Positions 6,090-11,038 of a DNA stretch of 11,038 nt are shown here, piece by piece; position 1 is the first letter of the stretch; each line of letters starts with the position of its first letter. The DNA is from Desulfuromonadales bacterium. Lineage in GTDB: Bacteria; Desulfobacterota; Desulfuromonadia; Desulfuromonadales; UBA2294. The stretch lies in contig JAUVAJ010000018.1 in assembly GCA_030591795.1 (NCBI GenBank), forward strand, positions 1-11,038, in the 5' to 3' direction. The notes beneath the pieces were generated by a model that had not been told where the DNA came from, searched no databases, and was given only the letters and a program-made list of their open reading frames with translations. The position numbers were made by a program, and so were the translations under genes.

Positions 6090-7739
6090 TTACGCCGCTA
6101 CGCTCGGATCCAGATTCAAGTCTTCAACCTGGAGAATCTCTTTTAGGTCTGCCTCTGCTTCACCGATCGGACCGATGTTGAAGTTTTCAACCAGGTAGTT
6201 GAGCACATTCGGTGTAATGAACGCCGGCAGTGTCGGCCCAAGCTTGATATTCTTGATCCCGAGGTGGAGCAGGGTGAGCAGGATTGTGACAGCTTTCTGC
6301 TCGTACCAGGAGAGAATGAAGGACAGCGGCAAATCATTAACTTCACACTCGAAGGCATCTGCCAGAGCGACCGCGATCTGAATGGCGCTGTAGGCATCAT
6401 TACACTGACCGACGTCGAGTAGACGTGGGATGCCACCGATATCGCCAAGCTCAAGGGTGTTAAAGCGGTATTTGCCACAGGCCAGGGTCAGGATAACCGT
6501 ATCCTTCGGGGATTTCTCGACAAACTCGGTGTAGTAGTTCCGGCCGCTCTTGGCACCGTCACAACCGCCGACCAGGAAGAAGTGCTTGATATCACCTGCT
6601 TTGACCGCCGCAACGATCTTGTCGGCGACACCGAGGACTGCGTTGTGGCCGAAGCCGGTAAGGATTTCCTGCCCCGGATTGTCCTCAAAACCGTCGCACT
6701 CGAGCGCCTTGTCGATTACTTCTGTGAAGTCCCAGCCTTCGACGTGCTTAACGTCCGGCCATTGTACTAGTCCCCAGGTGAACAGACGATCCTTGTAGCT
6801 ATCGTCAGGCTTCTGGATGCAGTTGGTGTTGAATATAATCGAGCCAGGGAAGTTCGGGAACTCTTTGGCCTGATCCTGCCAGGCGCCACCGAAGTTGCCG
6901 GCTAGATGAGCATATTTCTTCAGGCCTGGATAGCCATGTGCCGGCAGCATCTCGCCGTGGGTGTAGATGTTAATTCCTTTACCTTCAGTCTGCTTGAGCA
7001 GCTCTTCAAGCATCTTCATGTCGTGGCCGGTGACCATGATCGCTTTGCCGGCTTTGGTGCCGAGGTTGACCGGAGTCGGTACCGGATGGCCATAGGTGTC
7101 GGTGTGGGCAGTACTGAGCAGCTCCATTGCCACAAAGTTGATGCGACCGGTCTCCATAGCCATGCCGACATAGTCCATAAGATCGAGACTCTCGTCGAGG
7201 AGTGCGGCTAACGCTTTGTGGGTGAAGGCGTAGACTTCGTCACTTTCACGGTTAAGGATCAAGGCATGGTCGGCGTAAGCTGCATAGCCCTTCAAACCAT
7301 AGAGGATGACCTGGCGGATCGACTCAATGTCGGCATCGGTTTTATCGTTATGGATGCCGTGTGCTTCACCTTGAGCGTTCAGGCCCGCACTGTCGGCGGC
7401 CGGTTGCCAGTTAGCAGCATCCGGAATAGTTCCCACTACCGGACCGGCGAGAGCTTGGGCTTTATCCCGAACGATGGCAGCTTTGCGCAATGCTTTTTCG
7501 ATGTTGGCCGGGTCAAAGTCAACGTTGGTCACGGTGGTAAATAGTCCCTCGATGACAAAGCGGTCGATCTCGACATCGCTCTTGCCGGTGGAACGGGCTT
7601 TGTCAGCCCAGAAGCTGATCCCTTTAAGGGCATATACGAGCAGATCCTGCAGGGCAGATACTTCAGGTTGCTTGCCACAGACACCGACAGCGGTACATCC
7701 GGTTCCTTTGGCGGCTTGTTCACATTGGTTACAAAACAT
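6090..7739 (-). CDS. hcp: Hydroxylamine reductase / hybrid-cluster protein (class I Hcp)
   Basis: A 549-residue cytoplasmic Fe-S protein of full length. The N-terminal cysteines C3, C6, C15 and C21 (C-x2-C-x8-C-x5-C) are the class I pattern of anaerobes and bind the cubane cluster. Hybrid 4Fe-2O-2S cluster ligands are all present: H239, E263, C307, C393 (the position carrying the persulfide in known structures), C421, C446, E480 and K482. Their spacings nearly match the Desulfovibrio protein. Known activities are hydroxylamine reduction to ammonia in vitro and high-affinity NO reduction to N2O (shown for E. coli). Hcp has also been linked to protein S-nitrosylation. It protects against nitrosative stress. 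No Hcr reductase gene is adjacent, as is usual for class I. ATG 7739 follows AGGAG (7749-7753) at 9 bases. An FNR/CRP-type palindrome lies in the upstream spacer, and a hairpin terminator follows. Confidence 0.98.
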   Translation of the reverse strand: MFCNQCEQAAKGTGCTAVGVCGKQPEVSALQDLLVYALKGISFWADKARSTGKSDVEIDRFVIEGLFTTVTNVDFDPANIEKALRKAAIVRDKAQALAGPVVGTIPDAANWQPAADSAGLNAQGEAHGIHNDKTDADIESIRQVILYGLKGYAAYADHALILNRESDEVYAFTHKALAALLDESLDLMDYVGMAMETGRINFVAMELLSTAHTDTYGHPVPTPVNLGTKAGKAIMVTGHDMKMLEELLKQTEGKGINIYTHGEMLPAHGYPGLKKYAHLAGNFGGAWQDQAKEFPNFPGSIIFNTNCIQKPDDSYKDRLFTWGLVQWPDVKHVEGWDFTEVIDKALECDGFEDNPGQEILTGFGHNAVLGVADKIVAAVKAGDIKHFFLVGGCDGAKSGRNYYTEFVEKSPKDTVILTLACGKYRFNTLELGDIGGIPRLLDVGQCNDAYSAIQIAVALADAFECEVNDLPLSFILSWYEQKAVTILLTLLHLGIKNIKLGPTLPAFITPNVLNYLVENFNIGPIGEAEADLKEILQVEDLNLDPSVAA

Positions 7740-7786
7740 CGGTAATTTCTCCTGGATTTTTGTTAGAATTAAGACAAGTCTGGTAT

Positions 7787-7815
7787 CGCTGACAACATAC
7801 GATATACTGTCAGCG
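7787..7815 (-). repeat. 29-base inverted repeat upstream of hcp (possible leader hairpin)
   Basis: CGCTGACA (7787-7794) and TGTCAGCG (7808-7815) are perfect 8-base arms. Read as minus-strand RNA the pairing continues inward for five more pairs, two of them G-U, leaving a three-base loop. Read as plus-strand RNA those two pairs become A-C mismatches. There is no T-run after it, so it is not a terminator. It could be an mRNA leader structure or a repressor operator. It lies 48 bases before the hcp start codon. Confidence 0.6.
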
Positions 7816-7831
7816 GCTGTTACGTGGGCGG

Positions 7832-7874
7832 AGAATAATTCATGAGTTCATATATATCTTTGACTTAAGTCAAA
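7832..7874 (-). promoter_or_regulatory. FNR/CRP-family type operator and putative class II hcp promoter
   Basis: The 16 bases TTTGACTTAAGTCAAA (7859-7874) are a perfect palindrome containing TTGA-N6-TCAA, the spacing used by FNR-type regulators; HcpR-like members of the family control hcp genes in related anaerobes. On the minus strand a -10-like TATTCT (7832-7837) would place a start near 7825. The palindrome centre (7866.5) would then be at about -41.5, the class II activation position. The palindrome also sits 26 bases before the divergent EVE gene, which it could affect too. Operator likely, promoter inferred. Confidence 0.6.
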
Positions 7875-7899
7875 TCTAATAAATTAAAAGGATTTCAGT

Positions 7900-8391
7900 A
7901 TGAAACAACGCTTCTGGTTGATGAAGTCTGAACCAACTTGCTATTCATTTGATGACCTGCTGACCGGCAACAGTAAGCAGACTACCTGCTGGGATGGTGT
8001 GCGCAACTATCAGGCGAGAAATCTGTTGCGGGACGACATTCATATCGGCGATGGAGTGCTTTTCTATCACAGCAACATCAAGGAACCGGCTATAGTCGGG
8101 ATCGCCCGCGTTATAAGTGAAAGCTACCCGGATCACACGGCGCTCGACCCGCGTAATGATCATTTTGACCCCAAAGCTTCCGATGAAAAACCGATCTGGT
8201 ATATGGTGGATATTCAGGCCGTGGCACCGCTACCATTTTCGATAACCAGGGAGACGCTGCGTCAGCATCCTGTGTTATCAGGCATGGACGTATTGCGTCG
8301 CGGCAATCGTCTGTCGGTTCAGGCGGTAACCGAGCAACAATGGGCGACAGTGCATGAGTTGGCCGAGCTTGAAATGAAAGCAGGTAATTAA
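7900..8391 (+). CDS. EVE-domain protein
   Basis: A 163-residue single-domain protein. It opens with the EVE signature RFWLMKSEPTCYSFDDL, followed by WDGVRNYQARNLLRDDIHIGDGVLFYHS and IVGIARVISESYPD, and ends with VLRRGNRLSVQAVTEQQW. Length and order match bacterial EVE proteins and human THYN1. The fold is PUA-like and related to YTH and ASCH domains; members bind modified bases in DNA or RNA. Conserved aromatic pocket residues W981-type are not assignable without alignment, but W8 and the W-D-G-V-R-N-Y-Q-A-R stretch are present. Start ATG 7900 has AAAAGGA (7886-7892) 7 bases upstream. The AsmA-family gene begins two bases after its stop. It is divergent from hcp across a 160-base spacer. Its natural ligand here is unknown. 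Confidence 0.93.
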   Translation: MKQRFWLMKSEPTCYSFDDLLTGNSKQTTCWDGVRNYQARNLLRDDIHIGDGVLFYHSNIKEPAIVGIARVISESYPDHTALDPRNDHFDPKASDEKPIWYMVDIQAVAPLPFSITRETLRQHPVLSGMDVLRRGNRLSVQAVTEQQWATVHELAELEMKAGN

Positions 8392-8393
8392 CT

Positions 8394-10505
8394 ATGGCGT
8401 TATGGAAAAAAATATTTATAGCACTGGTTAGTTCAGGCTGTCTGGTGTTTGTCGCGCTACTGATCCTGGCCAAGGTTATGATCACTCCGGAGCGGGTTAG
8501 AGCGGCAGTTGTTCCGCTGGTAGAGGAGAGCTTGGAGCGTAACCTGCAACTCGGTGAAATTGAGATAAGCATCTTCTCCGGGATTGTCATCAATGATCTT
8601 GTTTTGACTGAGCGTGAATCAGCAGAGCCGTTTGTTGCGGTCGATAAGGCGGTCTTGCGTTACCGGCTCTGGCCGCTGTTTTTACTTAAGGTTGAGGTGG
8701 ATGAACTTCGTCTGGAACGACCGCGAATTTATTTGACTCGGCTGCACGATGGCAGCTTCAATTTCAGTGACTTGACCGAACCTTCAGAGGCTGCTGGAAC
8801 GGAAAAATCTGACCAGACTACAGCGACCGAGACGCTGCCTGTTGGTGTTTATGTGTCGGAAATTGTGATTATCGACGGAACGCTGGTGTTTGTTGATCGG
8901 GTTGAAGAGAAAGCTGCGCAACAAACTTTATCGGCGTTGAATCTTACAGTTAAAGATTTTTCTCTGACCGAGCCGTTCCAGTTTTTGCTCGGAGCTGATT
9001 GGAACGGTAATGACATTGCCCTGTCGGGGCAATTTGACCTTGATGATCTGGTGGTAGATCTCGCCGCAAGACTGAATGCTATCCAGCTTGAGGTTAAAGG
9101 CGATCTGCTTGCCGAGGCAAAAGGTGACCGTTTGCGGGCAAAGATCACTTTGCCACCAACGCCGATTGCAGAACTTGGTTCTTCCATACCGATGGAGCTT
9201 GTCGCACTGCCTGATACATCTGCTTTGTCCGGTTCAATTACAGCAGAGCTGATTCTGGATGGTTTGTTTGCTGAACCGACCAAACTGCTGAAAACAGGAC
9301 GGGTTGAGCTAGAAAACATAACTGCCACAACCAAGTTCACTGAAAACTCGTTAAATGGTACGGTGTTGCTGGCGCGTAAGTCGTTGCAGACTGATAACCT
9401 GAGCTTGAGCATTAACGACCAAAAACTTGATGTTTTTATTGAAATATCAGATTTTATACATCAGCCGTTGCGGGCTGATTTTACAATGCGTGCAGCCCGT
9501 ATTGACTTAGACAGTTTTATTCCGGAGGGAGAAGAAAAACCAAACGCGGTGCCGTTAATTGAACCTACAAAACCATCGACTGGACCAGCGGTGCAGCCGG
9601 TTGAGATCGGCCCGTACGACCTGCCGGTTGAAGTAAATGGCACGGTTGAGATTGATCAGCTGCTCTACCGAGGTTTGCCCATGGAAGATTTTTCTGTTCA
9701 GCTGTCTCTGAAAAACAACCTGTTGACTTTCGAGCGATTGACGATGGCTGTTGCCGGGGGGAGGCTTGAGCAATCAGGGCAGGTTGATCTTGGTGTTCAG
9801 GGGTTACGCTACTACAACCAATCCAGCTTGCAAAATGTGCATTTGAACCCTGTGGTCAAGGCGTTAAAGCCTGAGCTGGCAAAAAGTCTGTTTGGTGTAG
9901 CTAATGGCCGGATCAACATGAGCGGCGCCGGGACGGTGGAGAGTTCGCGCAAACAGAATTTGCTCGGGGGTGGAAACTTTGTCCTCAAACAGGCCAAACT
10001 GACCGAGATGCCGGCACTCGATTCTGCGGCTATTTTACTCAATATGCCGGAGTTGCGTGAAATTGTAATCGATGACGGTCAGGCAAATTTCAAAGTTGCC
10101 AAAGGGTTGGTGTCGATCGATCTGAAGTCAAAGGGACCTCTGTTTAAGCAGACCATAGACGGCACGATCACGTTAGATGGTCAACTTGGCCTCAAGGCGC
10201 ATTTGTTCCTGTCCCCACAGTTGAGTAGAAAACTGGATAAAAAGGGGTTGTTGAGAAATGTCCTGATCGGTAAAGATGGTTGGTCCAGTGTCCCGCTTCG
10301 AGTAAAAGGACATTATTCGTCACCGCAAGTATCACTTGATATGCAACTATTACAAAAACAGGCAGCGCGGGGCGCGATTGATTCATTGGCGGACAGACTC
10401 TTGAAGAAAGCCAGAGGTAGCAACAAGGAGTCGGAAACTGGTCAAAAAGACGATCTGACAAAGAAACTGATTGACGGTGCGCTGAAGGGACTGTTCGGAA
10501 ATTGA
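8394..10505 (+). CDS. AsmA-family envelope protein
   Basis: A 703-residue protein with one N-terminal membrane helix (about 7-28) and the rest predicted periplasmic. The segment after the helix (VRAAVVPLVEESLERNLQLGEIEISIFSGIVINDL) is the typical AsmA N-terminal opening, and LRLERPRIYLTRLHDGSFNFSDL is a family hallmark. An acidic, Thr-rich linker (about 129-149) and a Pro-rich linker (about 378-409) separate beta-rich blocks. The C-terminal AsmA-like region runs from about 409 to 650. The tail is Lys-rich and ends in a short amphipathic helix. Relatives such as AsmA, YhdP and TamB form long beta grooves linked to phospholipid transport or outer-membrane assembly; a role in lipid homeostasis is inferred. 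It starts two bases after the EVE stop, implying coupled translation. The fragment CAGG (8381-8384) is its only upstream ribosome-binding-site candidate. Confidence 0.9.
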   Translation: MALWKKIFIALVSSGCLVFVALLILAKVMITPERVRAAVVPLVEESLERNLQLGEIEISIFSGIVINDLVLTERESAEPFVAVDKAVLRYRLWPLFLLKVEVDELRLERPRIYLTRLHDGSFNFSDLTEPSEAAGTEKSDQTTATETLPVGVYVSEIVIIDGTLVFVDRVEEKAAQQTLSALNLTVKDFSLTEPFQFLLGADWNGNDIALSGQFDLDDLVVDLAARLNAIQLEVKGDLLAEAKGDRLRAKITLPPTPIAELGSSIPMELVALPDTSALSGSITAELILDGLFAEPTKLLKTGRVELENITATTKFTENSLNGTVLLARKSLQTDNLSLSINDQKLDVFIEISDFIHQPLRADFTMRAARIDLDSFIPEGEEKPNAVPLIEPTKPSTGPAVQPVEIGPYDLPVEVNGTVEIDQLLYRGLPMEDFSVQLSLKNNLLTFERLTMAVAGGRLEQSGQVDLGVQGLRYYNQSSLQNVHLNPVVKALKPELAKSLFGVANGRINMSGAGTVESSRKQNLLGGGNFVLKQAKLTEMPALDSAAILLNMPELREIVIDDGQANFKVAKGLVSIDLKSKGPLFKQTIDGTITLDGQLGLKAHLFLSPQLSRKLDKKGLLRNVLIGKDGWSSVPLRVKGHYSSPQVSLDMQLLQKQAARGAIDSLADRLLKKARGSNKESETGQKDDLTKKLIDGALKGLFGN

Positions 10506-10555
10506 CAAATAATTCCAAGTAGTTTACAAATTAATACAAATAAATATTGCAAGGA
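10502..10555 (+). promoter_or_regulatory. Putative sigma70 promoter and ribosome binding site, ferritin-like gene
   Basis: A perfect TTGACA (10502-10507) overlaps the AsmA stop codon. After 17 bases comes TACAAA (10525-10530), four of six matches to the -10. The start would be near 10537, and AAGGA (10551-10555) sits 7 bases before ATG 10563. No terminator follows the AsmA gene, so read-through is also possible. Inferred from pattern. Confidence 0.45.
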
Positions 10556-10562
10556 TCTGGTT

Positions 10563-11038
10563 ATGAGTGGAGTTGAAGATTTTAGTGGGTTTGAAGTTCT
10601 ACAGGCAGCTATGGATGTCGAAAAAAGTGGCCGTCTATTTTACACAGAGATGTCTACTCGAGCCAAAGTAGAACCGGTGCGACAGTTGTTCGCCCTGCTG
10701 GCTCAGGATGAGATTCAACACCTGCAAACATTAAAAGGGATGATCCCTCAGTTCGAAGCAGGTTCGTTCTGGCAGAATGAAGAGATGATTCTCCCTTATC
10801 TCAAACAATTTAAAGCTAAAGAGCTTTTTCCTGCAGCAGAACGACTTGAAGCTGTTCTGCAACTGGAAAACGCCGATTGTGCGGCTCTTGATCTGGCTAT
10901 CGAGGCCGAGGACAGGTTTGCGGCTTACTTTAAGTTCGCATCCGAGCAGGCGCGCTCTGCTGAGGGGAGGGAGACCTTCCATTGGCTGGCTAAAGAAGAG
11001 GAACGGCATGCGGCCATTCTGCGTGAACGTCGAGAGCA
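10563..11038 (+). CDS. Ferritin-like diiron protein, rubrerythrin type (3' end outside window)
   Basis: The frame runs from ATG 10563 to the window end without a stop, giving 158 residues. It begins MSGVEDFSGFEVLQAAMDVEKSG and forms a four-helix bundle. Diiron-binding candidates are E20 (helix 1), E50 and H53 in D-E-I-Q-H (helix 2), E114 or E116 (helix 3), and E146 and H149 in E-E-E-R-H (helix 4). The paired E-x2-H motifs are the ferritin/rubrerythrin hallmark. Such proteins in anaerobes act in peroxide reduction or iron handling in the cytoplasm. Whether a rubredoxin domain follows cannot be seen, and the bundle is nearly complete at the cut, so this could be a short stand-alone form. It has its own apparent promoter. 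A functional link to hcp in stress defence is plausible but unproven. Confidence 0.88.
   Translation, partial: MSGVEDFSGFEVLQAAMDVEKSGRLFYTEMSTRAKVEPVRQLFALLAQDEIQHLQTLKGMIPQFEAGSFWQNEEMILPYLKQFKAKELFPAAERLEAVLQLENADCAALDLAIEAEDRFAAYFKFASEQARSAEGRETFHWLAKEEERHAAILRERRE

Noticed and set aside
6143..7845. Several 60- to 120-codon open frames overlapping hcp on both strands
   Set aside because: Hcp is complete with all cluster ligands. The alternatives are shadows with biased Ser/Arg or Val/Gly composition.
8111..8593. 160-codon open frame on the minus strand across the EVE/AsmA junction
   Set aside because: It spans the junction of two convincing plus-strand genes and has no protein-like features or start signals.
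8849..9412. 187-codon open frame on the minus strand inside the AsmA-family gene
   Set aside because: It is antisense to a well-supported protein, Ser/Arg-rich as expected of reverse-frame translation, with no ribosome binding site or recognisable domain.
1..11038. CRISPR array, insertion sequence, integrase, prophage or defence island
   Set aside because: No regularly spaced repeats, terminal inverted repeats with a transposase, or recognisable mobile or defence genes are present. Gene content looks like stable chromosome.

Overview
The window looks like ordinary chromosome from a mesophilic, anaerobic or microaerobic bacterium of the Desulfuromonadales/Geobacter type. I infer this from gene content: a PxxKW-type cysteine-rich protein, a DUF512 protein, class I Hcp, an HD-GYP protein with a periplasmic sensor, lipoproteins and an AsmA-like protein (hence a diderm cell). 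Base composition looks intermediate and even. I see no transposase, integrase, phage gene, CRISPR array, tRNA or rRNA. Every recognisable gene is intact except the two cut by the window edges. No intergenic gap exceeds about 250 bases.

Layout. (1) 1-2091, plus strand: the C-terminal end of a DUF512 protein, a protein built almost wholly of TPR repeats, then the two-gene CidA/LrgA-LrgB membrane pair, closed by a two-way terminator at 2133-2167. (2) 2192-2917: two small eight-cysteine proteins, PxxKW type (minus) and YkgJ type (plus), transcribed divergently from a 160-base spacer holding back-to-back sigma70-like promoters and a perfect 12-bp palindrome. (3) 2932-5063, minus strand: a membrane-bound HD-GYP protein (predicted c-di-GMP phosphodiesterase), overlapped at its end by a TPR-like lipoprotein gene. 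(4) 5180-5839, minus: a lone lipoprotein gene with its own promoter and terminator. (5) 6090-7739, minus: hcp, the hybrid-cluster protein of nitrosative-stress defence. (6) 7900-11038, plus: an EVE-domain protein, an AsmA-family protein two bases behind it, and a truncated ferritin-like diiron protein with its own apparent promoter.

The most informative non-coding stretch is the 160-base hcp/EVE spacer. It holds a perfect 16-bp palindrome of FNR/CRP-family type. A -10-like hexamer lies where it would place that palindrome at -41.5 of an hcp transcript. Within the inferred leader of that transcript is a 29-base inverted repeat that pairs better as hcp-sense RNA than as antisense RNA. This is the strongest candidate here for a specific regulatory mechanism.

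I do not see a convincing new multi-gene system. The main open items are the hcp control region, the palindrome between the two cysteine-rich genes, the HD-GYP/lipoprotein pair, and the unassigned lipoprotein at 5180-5839.
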